Positions 42,486 to 52,221 of a stretch of 64,000 nucleotides of DNA are shown here, in pieces (the stretch's first letter is position 1; each line of letters begins with the position of its first letter). The stretch spans positions 1 through 64,000 of the forward strand of contig MLAK01001271.1 of the NCBI GenBank assembly GCA_001839685.1. The letters run 5' to 3'. Source of the DNA: Tritrichomonas foetus. Lineage: Eukaryota; Parabasalia; Tritrichomonadida; Tritrichomonadidae. A program made the position numbers and the translations under genes. The notes below the pieces were generated by a model that was not told where the DNA came from, ran no database searches, and saw only the letters and a list, made by a program, of their open reading frames with translations.

Positions 42486-42789
42486 ACAATCACTTTCGTT
42501 TAAATCAACACTTCCTTTCTCTAGCATTATGTTTTCAGATTTCATTGTAATTTTGCAATGTGTGATCAATTCCCTTCATAAATTTAGAAGAAATTAATAA
42601 TCTCATTAAGTATTCCCAAAAACTCTTTGGAAATAAAATTTCCATCCTATCCAATATTATTGCATCTCAAATGACAATATACAATTTACGACTTTTTCAC
42701 TGTCATAAAGTATTCAAATGTATTCGTTTAATAAACGATAAGTGACAATTGAATTAAATGTAAAATTTTACCGGGAAAATTCTAGAATC

Positions 42790-43746
42790 ATGCATGCTGT
42801 CTACTCTGCTTACAACAGTGGAGTTCCAATTACGGCAATCGATAGCTTTGACTGGTCTTCATCCGATCATTTGGACCCTTTTCAAATCGTTATATCACAT
42901 CAAAGTATAGAATTAGCAAATTTTTTAAAAAGTTTTACAAAAGCGAAAACGTTTGGTTCAGCAACACCCGACCAATACGCACATTTAATTCATGTCCTTC
43001 AATGCACAATTCTATCATTTGGAAAATACGTTGATAAACTAAAATCTCGTTTACATAAAATTGAAAAAGAAAATATTGAATATAAAAACAAAGCAACTGC
43101 CAAAGAAAGTTTTCTGTGCCCAATTTGCTTGGATCCTTTGAAATCACTGACTTATTTGGATAAGCACATGCAAGAAAGGCATCCGAACGCAACAGACAAA
43201 TGGAATAGCTTAAGATGTGAAGATCTACCAGGCATTTCTATAAAACAGTTTAAAATTGAATCAATGCAAAAAAATAATGATAATTTGGGAAATGTTCAAA
43301 AAAATCAAAACAATGAAGTAGTTGAATTACACAATTGGATGAACGCAAAATTTGACTATTTAGAAGGATTAATTCTCAGTAAAGAAAAAAGAAGACAAGA
43401 AAAAAATAAGTTTCAACATAAAAAAGTGACAGGCAGACAAGTCATTCCAATTCCGATTGCCTCAAATAATCCACCATCAATTCAATCCTTTGCTAATCAA
43501 AAGAAACAGCAAGAAAAGTCTTATGATGAAAGATCATTATTCAATAATACTAAAAAAATCGATTTGATTTACAACAATGACAATACAATCAATGAATCTG
43601 ATAATTTAAAATTAAAACGTGAAGAAAGTGATATTGATGATCCAACTGCGAAAAAAAGGAAAAATAGAAATCATTCGTTAATGAAAAGAGTCAGACCGAA
43701 ATCACAGGAATTACCATTAGAAAGAGAGGAAAGCTCATCACCTTGA
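42790..43746 (+). CDS. DZIP1-like C2H2 zinc-finger protein
   Basis: A protein of 318 residues from the ATG at 42790; the frame is open back to 42742, just after a TAA, but has no earlier ATG (only GTG). The N-terminal part has the DZIP1 pattern: a short segment with IDSFDW, then paired helices, a helix with HLIHVLQCTILSFGKYV, a coiled coil, and one C2H2 finger FLCPICLDPLKSLTYLDKHM-QERHP. In DZIP1/Iguana the finger is followed by the same RRHP/RHP motif. DZIP1 works at the basal body and ciliary transition zone. The C-terminal 170 residues are basic and low-complexity. The homology is by pattern only. It lies tail to tail with a CEP164-like gene, which supports the basal-body reading. Confidence 0.65.
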   Translation: MHAVYSAYNSGVPITAIDSFDWSSSDHLDPFQIVISHQSIELANFLKSFTKAKTFGSATPDQYAHLIHVLQCTILSFGKYVDKLKSRLHKIEKENIEYKNKATAKESFLCPICLDPLKSLTYLDKHMQERHPNATDKWNSLRCEDLPGISIKQFKIESMQKNNDNLGNVQKNQNNEVVELHNWMNAKFDYLEGLILSKEKRRQEKNKFQHKKVTGRQVIPIPIASNNPPSIQSFANQKKQQEKSYDERSLFNNTKKIDLIYNNDNTINESDNLKLKREESDIDDPTAKKRKNRNHSLMKRVRPKSQELPLEREESSSP

Positions 43747-44068
43747 CATTGTAAATGATTAGTTAATTAAAACAATATAATATTCATTACACATCTGAAT
43801 CAATTCACACATTTCATATGAAATACATCTCAATTTTGCTTGACACTTCACAAACAACATTGTATGATACAAATAATTAAATAATTCAAACAACATGGAA
43901 GTGGAAGGTAGTCTCTTTTTGCTCGATTTTGCTGTCAAATTTTCTTGTTATTAAATATTAGAAGTCATATTCCTTATTTTTATTGTTTGAACTCGAAAAA
44001 AAAATCATTGTATAAAATAAATATATTTATTAAAATGTCGCAGAACAAAATAAAATATAGAGTTATCC
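43747..44068. other. Convergent intergenic region, DZIP1-like/CEP164-like
   Basis: 322 bp of AT-rich DNA between two 3' ends. Nothing else seen. Confidence 0.55.
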
Positions 44069-46570
44069 TTATGCAAAGTCAGGGTCATATTTTCTTGGTC
44101 TCTTTGATCCTTGGTAAACTTTAACTTTCCTTTCTACATATTCGTCTTCAGAATCATCATCATCAGGATACCTTCTTCTAATTGGTCTTGCATATTCAGC
44201 TTGAACCATTTTTGGTGGAAGTGGCATTTGACCTCCAGAATACGCATTAAATGCCGCTCTGTATGAGTTTTCAACATCAGCTAATGATGTTTGGAACTGC
44301 CTTGCAAGTTGTGTAGTCTGTTGTTGGAAATCACTCACCATTTTCACCATTGTTCGATTCTGTTCGGAAATCATATTCTTGTAGCCTTGGCACACACTGT
44401 TAACCTCATTGAGTATATCTTTTAATGATGATGGGAAGTTTCCATAAGATGAATCAAACTGTGTTTTAATTTTATCCATCTTGAATTGTAATTTCTTGAA
44501 TTTCGACATTGCTTTTTCATCGAGATCAAGAACAGTTTCAGGCTGTGCATTTCTAATTGGAAAATCTGTAACACGAGATTGGTGGTATGGGAATCGGGAA
44601 GGTCCACCTGCTTCTGGAAATGGAAGTCCCAGAGCTGAAGCACGCTCAATTTCTTCTCTCTTTTTCATTTCGAAAGCTACTTTAGCTTGATCAAGTTCTC
44701 GACGATACTGATCTTCAATTTTCATTTTTTCTGTTTCATGTTTAGTTCGAGAAATTTGCATATCTTGATTAAATTTAAATTCACTTTCTTCAATTTGTTT
44801 CTGATGCCTCTTTTTAAGTTTATTAAGTTCTTTTTCATGGGTTCTTCTAAGCATGCTTTGTTCCTCATTATATTTCTGTGTCATTTCTTTCTTCTTTGAT
44901 TCAGCTGCATTTCTGAGCTCTGTAGCTTGTCTGTCTGCAGCTGATGCAATTTCATTATCAAGTTGTCTTCGTAATTGTTCAAGTCTCACTTTTCTTTGCA
45001 TTTCAATTTCTTCTTTAAGTTGATTCTCAAGTTCCATCTTTTTAGCAGCAAAATCACTTCTCATTTGTGTTTCTTCTCGAAGTCTTTCTGTTTCTTGTTT
45101 AGTTTTAGCCAATTCCATTTCATGCTTGAAGTTTTCTTCATTTTGATCAAGTTGTTTTTGATGTTTCTTCTTCTGTTTAGCAATTTCTTTTTCTTGGGCT
45201 TTCTTTAATTCTTCAAGTTGAAATTGGAATTGTTGTTCTGAAGTCTTCTTTTGTGTTTCAAATTGATTTGAGAATTGTGAGAATGAAAATGAATCACTGC
45301 CCAAAAGTGCAGGGCTTTGATATTGTGTTGGACTTGGACTTGGGCTTGGATATTTATTGTTCTGTTGGAATTCATCCATATCTTGTTCATGCTTATTTCT
45401 CATTTCTTGAATTTCTGTATCAAATTGTTGCTGGAGTTCTCTTTGCTTCTTCTTTAAAGAAAGTTTCATTTCTTGCAATTCAAGTTCAGGATCAAAGTTT
45501 TCTTTAACTTCTTGAAGTTGTCTTTCTTGCTTTTTCTTTAATTTTTCCATTGCTTGCTGGTGTTTTTTGTTAATTTCATCAATTTCTTCATTATTTGACT
45601 CGATTAATTGTTGCTTTTGCTCTTCAAATTCTTCTTTCATTCTTTTCAGTTTTTCCTTTTGTTTTTCATTTTCTTTTAGCTTTTGTTGAATTTCAGCAAG
45701 TTCATTTTCTTGTTTTCTTAGGAGTGATTTCTTTTCTGATTCAAAATCATCTTTTATTTTTTCAATTTCATCATCAAAATCCTCTCTCATTTGATTTATT
45801 TCGTCATTTTGTGAAGACGAAATTCTTGAATTGTTTACAGATTTTTGAAGACGCGATTTTTCTTCTTCATTTTGCTTTTTAAGTTCTGTGATTTCTTTTT
45901 CATGATTTCTCCTAATTTTTTGGATTTTCTCTTGAAATTCTTCTTCTTCTTCTGAAATTTGTTTTTTATATTTCGATTTTTGGTCTGCTAATATTTTTTC
46001 ATATCTTTCCTTTTCTTTTTGAATGTTTTCTTGATGTTCTCGCATTAATTCTTCAAGCTCATTTTTCAGGCCCTCTTTCTTTGCCAAAATTGAGTCAGCT
46101 GAAGAATTCAAATCCGTTGGTGCAAGATTATCAGGAATAAGTGAAGAGTTTTTCGGTTTTACCGATTCAGTAGATTTATTAGGTGATCCTTTTGAATTAT
46201 TTTGATGGATTGAATTATCGGAAAAATTGCCAAGTTTTGCTGTTGGTCTCTGGATTGATTCAAGGCCGCGCGCTTTTCTTTTCTTTTCTTGAGCGAATAA
46301 TTCTTTATATTCTTGATCTTTTGGATGATCCCACAACGATTGACCTGTTTGAGTATCGAAATAAAATGGCTCACTTGTTCCATCTCTTTTTTGGTACAAT
46401 TTCCAGCCTTCAGGAAGTGGCTCACGTAAAGCGTTTCGTGCTATCCAAAATAAATCTTGGTCTGTTTCTGGGTCTCCGCCTAGCCATTTTACATATTCAA
46501 CTATTTCTTCCTCTGTTGGTTCAGGAGCATTAATTGATGGATCGGGGAGTTCTTCATATTCCTCATCCAT
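44069..46570 (-). CDS. CEP164: CEP164-like WW-domain coiled-coil protein
   Basis: An 833-residue protein. Residues 15-50 (PTEEEIVEYVKWLGGDPETD, then LFWIARNALREPLP) and the WW domain at 52-85 (LPEGWKLYQ, PFYFDTQTGQSLWDHP) follow the N-terminus of CEP164 step by step, including the helix before the WW and the 'GQSxWDHP' ending. In animals this region recruits TTBK2 and marks the distal appendages of the mother centriole. Both WW tryptophans are present. About 160-690 is one long charged coiled coil in which blocks recur (LKKxxExEIxxLKKKHQKQ types around 490 and 590). The C-terminal tail is acidic then basic. A trichomonad has flagella, so a basal-body role fits. The alternative is a generic WW coiled-coil protein. 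Confidence 0.8.
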   Translation of the reverse strand: MDEEYEELPDPSINAPEPTEEEIVEYVKWLGGDPETDQDLFWIARNALREPLPEGWKLYQKRDGTSEPFYFDTQTGQSLWDHPKDQEYKELFAQEKKRKARGLESIQRPTAKLGNFSDNSIHQNNSKGSPNKSTESVKPKNSSLIPDNLAPTDLNSSADSILAKKEGLKNELEELMREHQENIQKEKERYEKILADQKSKYKKQISEEEEEFQEKIQKIRRNHEKEITELKKQNEEEKSRLQKSVNNSRISSSQNDEINQMREDFDDEIEKIKDDFESEKKSLLRKQENELAEIQQKLKENEKQKEKLKRMKEEFEEQKQQLIESNNEEIDEINKKHQQAMEKLKKKQERQLQEVKENFDPELELQEMKLSLKKKQRELQQQFDTEIQEMRNKHEQDMDEFQQNNKYPSPSPSPTQYQSPALLGSDSFSFSQFSNQFETQKKTSEQQFQFQLEELKKAQEKEIAKQKKKHQKQLDQNEENFKHEMELAKTKQETERLREETQMRSDFAAKKMELENQLKEEIEMQRKVRLEQLRRQLDNEIASAADRQATELRNAAESKKKEMTQKYNEEQSMLRRTHEKELNKLKKRHQKQIEESEFKFNQDMQISRTKHETEKMKIEDQYRRELDQAKVAFEMKKREEIERASALGLPFPEAGGPSRFPYHQSRVTDFPIRNAQPETVLDLDEKAMSKFKKLQFKMDKIKTQFDSSYGNFPSSLKDILNEVNSVCQGYKNMISEQNRTMVKMVSDFQQQTTQLARQFQTSLADVENSYRAAFNAYSGGQMPLPPKMVQAEYARPIRRRYPDDDDSEDEYVERKVKVYQGSKRPRKYDPDFA

Positions 46571-46925
46571 GAATATTTTAACGATTTAAATTTGAGTAAT
46601 TTTTTTAATATAAGTACGTTTATTAATAAACCCCCCAATATGTTGATTAAATATATTGACCTGTGCCTATCAAAAATTGACCTGCAAATCAAGATTGTGG
46701 CTTTTCCAAGATAAGAAATGGACTGGCAAACCAGTATACATCAATTTATTCTTCCTATTATTTATATCTCTTTCCACATGCCTTTTAGTTTAATTTTATA
46801 AACAAAACTTGATTAGAATTTCAAATATTTTAACATTGATAAAAATATAACTTGATTATAATCATTTATTCGAGATAATAAGTGGTCATTAACAGTATAA
46901 TAAAATTTCGACCATAAATACGTGT
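46571..46925. other. Intergenic between two minus-strand genes
   Basis: AT-rich spacer with the CEP164-like promoter and the 3' end of the membrane-protein gene. No gene seen. Confidence 0.55.
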
Positions 46926-48026
46926 TTAGCACTCAAATGATTTCAAACATATTTTAGTGTTCGAATTCTCATCAGATACAGCTTCTTTCGATTTCAACTT
47001 TAATATTTGCATTATAAGTATAATTACAATTGCCAATAAATTAATTCCTGCAATTATTACAGAAACAATTGTGTATGGTAATTCATGAGCCAGGTAGGCC
47101 TCGTAGTCTTGTGGTGTTGGCGTTGGAGATGGTGTTGGTAACGGTGTTGGCAATGGTGGTTCAATTGGAACCTCTTTAATAACAAAAACATCTGCTATTT
47201 CAATTGGTGATTCAATTGTCACTATTTGAATTTGATGTGAATCTCTATCGTTCTCAAGTGAATTCAATGGCAATATAGGTGAAAGAACATCAGATTCATA
47301 GAAGATGTAATTTAAAGTTCTTGTTCCATTTTGTGATACTTCTTTAACTGATTGTCCATCAACAAAAATTTCCATTGTTCTGTGACTTGGATCAAGAGTT
47401 CCAGTTATCCAAAACTGATCGCCTGTAAAATTGACAGTAACTGTAGCATTATCACTTGTACTGGTGTAGTGTCCATCTAGTGTTCTTTTCCAATTCACAT
47501 CGAAAACAAAGTCAGATTCTGGAATTGGACTGGCATCTTCAGGAATCAGAAATTCTACATAATAAACATTAGATATTTCTATTGGTGCTTTTTGGCCAAC
47601 TATTTTGATCGTATGTTTTTTAAAATCGAGTTTGGTTGAACTAAATAAAAAATATTCTAACATATGTGTTTCGTTCTCTTGATAAATGGTTGCATGTAAT
47701 ACCTCATCAATAAATATGTACACATTTGTGAGATTGGGCCCAATTAAGCCTTCAACCCAAATGCGTGTTCCAATGAATTGATAAGAAATTGTTGCACCTG
47801 CTTGTTTACTACGATATGTTCCATTCTCAAATTGTTCCCAATCATCTGGATTTGATAAAATTAAGTCGCTATGATTAGCTTTAATGGCAGTTGATGGAAT
47901 TTTAGAGAGCACTGAAGAAAAGTCAGAGTTTTCTTTGGATTTTACATGACTATGTGTATCGTGAATGTTGATGTTTGAATAGCATTGACTAAATCGAATG
48001 AGTGAGAGAAATGCCAAGAGAAGCAT
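46926..48026 (-). CDS. Type I membrane protein with two beta-sandwich repeats
   Basis: A 366-residue protein. A signal peptide (MLLLAFLSLIRFSQCYS, cleavage likely after 16-17) is followed by two related domains of about 110 residues. Repeat one contains NGTYRSKQAGATISYQFIGT and WVEGLIG, and repeat two contains LDGHYTSTSDNATVTVNFTG and WITGTLD. Both continue to a strand with a fixed 'PIEIxxVxxxxxx' ending (APIEISNVYYVEF, SPIEIADVFVIKE). The pattern suggests galactose-binding-like or other lectin-type jelly-roll folds, though I cannot name the family. Several N-glycosylation sequons (NLT, NGT, NET, NAT, NFT) lie in this part. Then comes a Pro/Thr stalk (about 293-310), a transmembrane helix (about 318-343) and a short basic cytosolic tail. 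It is probably on the cell surface. Confidence 0.8.
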   Translation of the reverse strand: MLLLAFLSLIRFSQCYSNINIHDTHSHVKSKENSDFSSVLSKIPSTAIKANHSDLILSNPDDWEQFENGTYRSKQAGATISYQFIGTRIWVEGLIGPNLTNVYIFIDEVLHATIYQENETHMLEYFLFSSTKLDFKKHTIKIVGQKAPIEISNVYYVEFLIPEDASPIPESDFVFDVNWKRTLDGHYTSTSDNATVTVNFTGDQFWITGTLDPSHRTMEIFVDGQSVKEVSQNGTRTLNYIFYESDVLSPILPLNSLENDRDSHQIQIVTIESPIEIADVFVIKEVPIEPPLPTPLPTPSPTPTPQDYEAYLAHELPYTIVSVIIAGINLLAIVIILIMQILKLKSKEAVSDENSNTKICLKSFEC

Positions 48027-48694
48027 ATTGATTTATTTTCAATTTCATTTAGAAATTCATTCACTTTTGAATACTTTTGAACTCATCTAAGGTATTGTTA
48101 TGCAATTAAGAATTTATTCGTTTTTGTGAAGTAGATTTGCTCTTGAAATATTGAGGTATTATTCAATATGTGATAACTTTTCTATGAATAGTTAATAATT
48201 AAGTGAAAATATATTTTTTAAATGTATATTTGAAAAGACTCGATAAAAACATCATAGAAATATGTTTCATAGAGCGACTTTGAGTTATCCGAATATCTAT
48301 TGAACATTTGAGAATTTTCGAAAGAGGCATATAATAAAAAGAATTGTAATTGTTTTACATTTCTCAGCATCTCAAGTAAATGAGAAATTTCCGGAATATC
48401 GAAGGTCATTAATGACCATTAATTATCATCTTTAATAATCAGAGGAGTCATCTGTAGAAATGTGACAACATATGTTTTCTTAAAAAAAGATCTATTTTCA
48501 TCGTAAAACAATTAAGAAAACAAGAACAAGATTTTAGACATGTGAATGATAAAAATAAACGTAACATTGTACAACCTGTCCCTATCGTTACAAAATAAAG
48601 AGACCGTTTATTCATCTATACGTTTAATAACTTGGAGAATTCGTTAGTTAAGGTCAATTAAGGCCAATTTTAAGAAGGTTCCTTTAATCAACAA
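48027..48694. other. Divergent intergenic region
   Basis: Divergent spacer between the membrane protein (minus) and the ankyrin gene (plus). A 63-codon minus-strand frame (48409-48218) has protein-like composition (ISHLLEMLRNVKQLQFFLLY) but no ATG-proximal support or known motif, so I do not call it. It may be a relic. Confidence 0.45.
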
Positions 48695-50234
48695 ATGCAA
48701 TCAACTACTCAAGTTATGTATTTAGGAGGCGATCCAGACGAAGTTATTTTGTTGTAATTCATATAATAGTTTTATTTATTTTCTCAAAACGTTTGAATAT
48801 TATTTATGGTGTTTTTTTATTTTTAATAAATCTCTTCTCCACTATTTCATTGGTAAAGGCAATATTGAACAGGTTACAATTCTTCTTGAAAACGGCGCTG
48901 ATACATCAACTCCACAATGTAAAGTGATTCCACCTCTGCATTATGCTATAAATTTAAAACAAAATGATTGTGTTAAGCTTCTTATCGATTCAGGTGCTGA
49001 TCCTAATTTAAAAACTGCATCTGGTGTTAATAATTATTATTTTATGCAACACCTTTAATTACTGCTATTGCTGCTGAAAACATGTTTGCTGTACGTTTAC
49101 TTCTTGATAACAATGTTGATCCGAATATTCCAAATAATAATGTTTTTTTATCAATTTTTATAATGTTTTTTATTTTTCATTGATGAATATCCAATCTTTT
49201 ATGCAATAAATAAGCGTATGCATGAAGCCTTAACATTATTAATTTCTAATGGTGCAGTTATTGATGCGAAAGCGGTAAAATATGCATTCGAGTTAAATGA
49301 CATCGAAAGTGCCCGAATTTTAATTGCAAACACAGATGATGAAAAATTGGCCAAAGAATATAATAAAATGGGATTTGAAATTGCCCAGAATTTTGATGAT
49401 CCTTCTTTAGAATTAATGCTTTTGTCGAATCCACCTTTAGAATCAGCTTTAGGTATTGAATTCATCAAACAACTTTATAATCGATTAAATAGCGAAATAA
49501 CTGCAGTTTCAACCAAAATGAAAAACGATAAATCCAATATTCCAAAACTCATTCAAGAAATTAATGTTACTAATCATAGACTCTTTCTTTTCTCGAAATT
49601 AATCAATATGAAAATCGAGTCACTCTCTTCTGAGCTCGATGTAATTGTTGAACAAGCTCAAGGTGCTTTTGAAAATCCTGAAACTGATAAAACCGTAAGA
49701 AGTATTATTCAGAGCTGGTCTGATAAACTTAATGAAACTAATAAAACACTAGAAACTCTACGTCAACGAATTGTTACACCGAATGGTGTGAAAATCTATG
49801 AGAAATGGCATACAGTAATTGAAAAGAGAAAGGAATTCATTGAAAATTTACTTGATCATGGAATCGAGGAAAATTTGTCATTAAAGAAAATCGACGAACA
49901 AAAAATTCGAATTGAAAATGAATTAAAGAAAACGAAACAGTTCGCCTCAGCAGAACCAGAGAGGCTTAAATTCAAGCATTCAATTGTTGACTTTATTAAT
50001 GATATTGAAAATAATGTCGACGAAGTTGCAGGAAATAAGAAAGATGAAGTTTTACAGATAATTTCGTTAATACGCGAAGAAATAAACATTCCACATGAAA
50101 GCCATAAACCACCAAGGAAACCGTCAACATCTAGACTTTCTAGAGGAGAAAAAATCTCAACATCATCAAGTAACATTGCACATGAAGCTCGTTCATCTCA
50201 CTCATCTGTAGCAAGAAAAAGAAATAGACCGTAA
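48695..50234 (+). CDS. Ankyrin-repeat coiled-coil protein, frame broken three times
   Basis: The intact 3' part runs from 49218 to 50234 (338 residues). Upstream, clear ankyrin repeats read in other frames: MQSTTQVMYLGGDPDEV from the ATG at 48695, then GKGNIEQVTILLENGADTST and LHYAINLKQNDCVKLLIDSG, TPLITAIAAENMFAVRLLLD, and EYPIFYAINKRMHEALTLLI leading into the intact part. The breaks lie near 48753-48830, 49029-49048 (20 nt, extra) and 49142-49181 (40 nt, extra), each in the loop between repeats. All are nearly pure A/T and none has GT-AG ends. After the repeats come helices that look like coiled coils and a basic Ser-rich tail. It could be a gene with unusual short introns, a recent pseudogene, or a misassembled region. 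Confidence 0.6.
49029..49048 (+). other. 20-nt AT-rich insertion in ankyrin gene
   Basis: Removing these 20 bases joins the codons GGT GTT to ACA CCT and restores the ankyrin frame across NLKTASGV-TPLITA. It is 95 percent A/T apart from one GC pair. No AG at the 3' end, so it is not a standard intron. Confidence 0.5.
49142..49181 (+). other. 40-nt AT-rich insertion in ankyrin gene
   Basis: Removing these 40 bases joins PNIPNNN to DEYPIFYA in frame. It contains TGTTTTTTATTTTTCAT, which closely resembles TGTTTTTTTATTTTTAAT in the first break (about 48811-48828). No GT-AG ends. Confidence 0.5.
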
Positions 50235-50469
50235 AATTGTTGTTTTTTTAACTTATTTATTTTTTTTCTTTTTTTGTTAAACATAATCGAATTTTTATTT
50301 TATATTGCATAATTAACAGTTTCATATGATTAACGAAATTCCTGTAAATTTTCTTTGATTAAAGAAAAGAAAGGAAATGAGAACAAATTTTCACATTTGA
50401 GTCATTATGTGTTCCTTACTAAATTATTGGGTCTAGGATAGAAATTATAAAATATTTCTTAGCGTATAA

Positions 50470-51891
50470 ATGACTCATAAAATGATTTTTCATTTCAAAG
50501 AATGCATATCAGAAAAAACCGTGAAAATCAACCAAATCCACAAATTATTACCGCATGAAAAATTTAATGATTTTGACACATCAACTGCAACCAACTTAGA
50601 AGTTCAACAAATGGAAATTCATATCCAAAATGTTATTACCAAGAAATCTTTTTTTGATTTGGAAAAAATATTCTTTGAATCTGATGTAAAATTTCCTAAA
50701 GAATACTTTGATCTCTTTGTGTCTTCAAATTTCCCAGATTATTTGATCAATTTTATGATGGATTTTTCAAGTCATAATTTTCAAATAATATCTGTTGCAA
50801 TTTTAAATAATATTACATTTTCTAATCCAGATTTTATTCTCTTGCCGAATATTATCTGTAATCCAGAGATTGTTTTCCAATTTCTCCAAGCTCCTGAAAT
50901 TAGAGAAGGCCAAAAAAGTAGCTATGCATGTCTTTCTCTTGTCTTTACAATTCTTTTATCCAACACTTTAATGAAATCACAAGAATTAACAAGCATCTTC
51001 ATTACCAACGGGCTTTTTCAACGCTTTGTGCAAATGTTTTTAGATCCAGAGAATAAAAATACAATGCACATTACATATTGGTCAAAATTGATTCCATATT
51101 TTTCCTCGCCTAAATTTCCGATTGATATCAAAGAAAAAATTTCTTTATTACAAGCATATTGTGTTATGTATGACTTAAAGTTATATAAAGAATATATAAA
51201 TTCAATAGACAACTTGCTTGATAATGAAGGAGAAGAAGTTTTTCAATATATTTTCAAAACCGACATTTTTACTAACAATATCTATATTATTATTATTAAT
51301 CAAGAAAAAACAGATTTAGACAGTATAGAATTAAGGAAAAATGCAATGTTTTTATTAACAAAAATGATAATAAATGACAAAAATAATGAGTTAAATTTAA
51401 CTTTTCTTCCAATGGACATTTTCTCTGACTTTTTAAATTCACCAAATGTATCTGATCAAATTGCATCTTTAAAAATAATGATATTTTATATAAAAAAGAA
51501 AGAAAATGAAGCAATTCAGGAATTAATCGAAAAAGGTGTTTATAACAAATTCAATGATCTTGAATTAACTTACAGCTCAAAAGATTTATATTTAAATTTG
51601 TTTTTGACTACAGCTTTGATAACCAATGATGAACAAATGGAAACTTTGGTTCAGTATGGCATGTATCAGAATATTTTTGAATGTGCAGACACATCAAATG
51701 AAAAAATTATCAACAAAATTGTGAAATTAGTTGTACACCTAATGGAAAATGAGAATTATGTACGATATATTTTACTACCAAATGAAATCTTATTAAATCA
51801 ATTAGCTGATGAATTGAATGATGAAAATGGCAATATAATGAAAAGCATTTGCACAAGATTGCAGGATTTTGGGGAACTAAATTCATTGTAA
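50470..51891 (+). CDS. Helical-repeat (armadillo-like) protein, function unknown
   Basis: A 473-residue protein I cannot name. It is mostly helical with hydrophobic repeats (VAILNNITFSNPDFILLP, ASLKIMIFYIKKKENEAIQE, LIEKGVYNKF, MYQNIFECAD). Sentence-like 42-residue spacing and phrases of the 'xxLLxxGxxxxF' type suggest an armadillo/importin-alpha-like solenoid. The N-terminal 50 residues have a basic patch and resemble no IBB domain clearly. No signal peptide or membrane segment. Such armadillo-like singletons are common in trichomonads. The start ATG at 50470 follows a run of AT-rich leader. Confidence 0.75.
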   Translation: MTHKMIFHFKECISEKTVKINQIHKLLPHEKFNDFDTSTATNLEVQQMEIHIQNVITKKSFFDLEKIFFESDVKFPKEYFDLFVSSNFPDYLINFMMDFSSHNFQIISVAILNNITFSNPDFILLPNIICNPEIVFQFLQAPEIREGQKSSYACLSLVFTILLSNTLMKSQELTSIFITNGLFQRFVQMFLDPENKNTMHITYWSKLIPYFSSPKFPIDIKEKISLLQAYCVMYDLKLYKEYINSIDNLLDNEGEEVFQYIFKTDIFTNNIYIIIINQEKTDLDSIELRKNAMFLLTKMIINDKNNELNLTFLPMDIFSDFLNSPNVSDQIASLKIMIFYIKKKENEAIQELIEKGVYNKFNDLELTYSSKDLYLNLFLTTALITNDEQMETLVQYGMYQNIFECADTSNEKIINKIVKLVVHLMENENYVRYILLPNEILLNQLADELNDENGNIMKSICTRLQDFGELNSL

Positions 51892-52221
51892 ATAAACTCA
51901 TGTTTGAATAATACTTTGAGTTTTGATTTGCTCTCTTGATCTCATTCTTTTTTAATTCCAAATTCGACTATTGATATCTATCTGAGCGTAAATATAGCAT
52001 CACATATTATTTCAAGTTATTCGATAATATGGTATTTTAAAATTTTTCTTTAAAACATTGTGATTTGATGTAATATCAGATTCACGATTCATGATTTTTC
52101 ATATAACGTATCTTGCCGAAATTAAGCATAACTTTCTATTTGTATAACCGATTTCGATATATAAATATATATTCATTTTCGATATCTTTCAGAGAGGTGA
52201 ATCTGTCATCACTATTTTTGA
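51892..52221. other. Intergenic, plus-strand neighbours
   Basis: AT-rich 330-bp spacer holding the 3' end of the helical-repeat gene and the promoter of the next gene. No gene seen. Confidence 0.55.

Noticed and set aside
49029..49181. Canonical spliceosomal introns in the ankyrin gene
   Set aside because: Neither inserted segment has GT-AG ends or the known trichomonad intron motifs; left open as unusual introns or damage.
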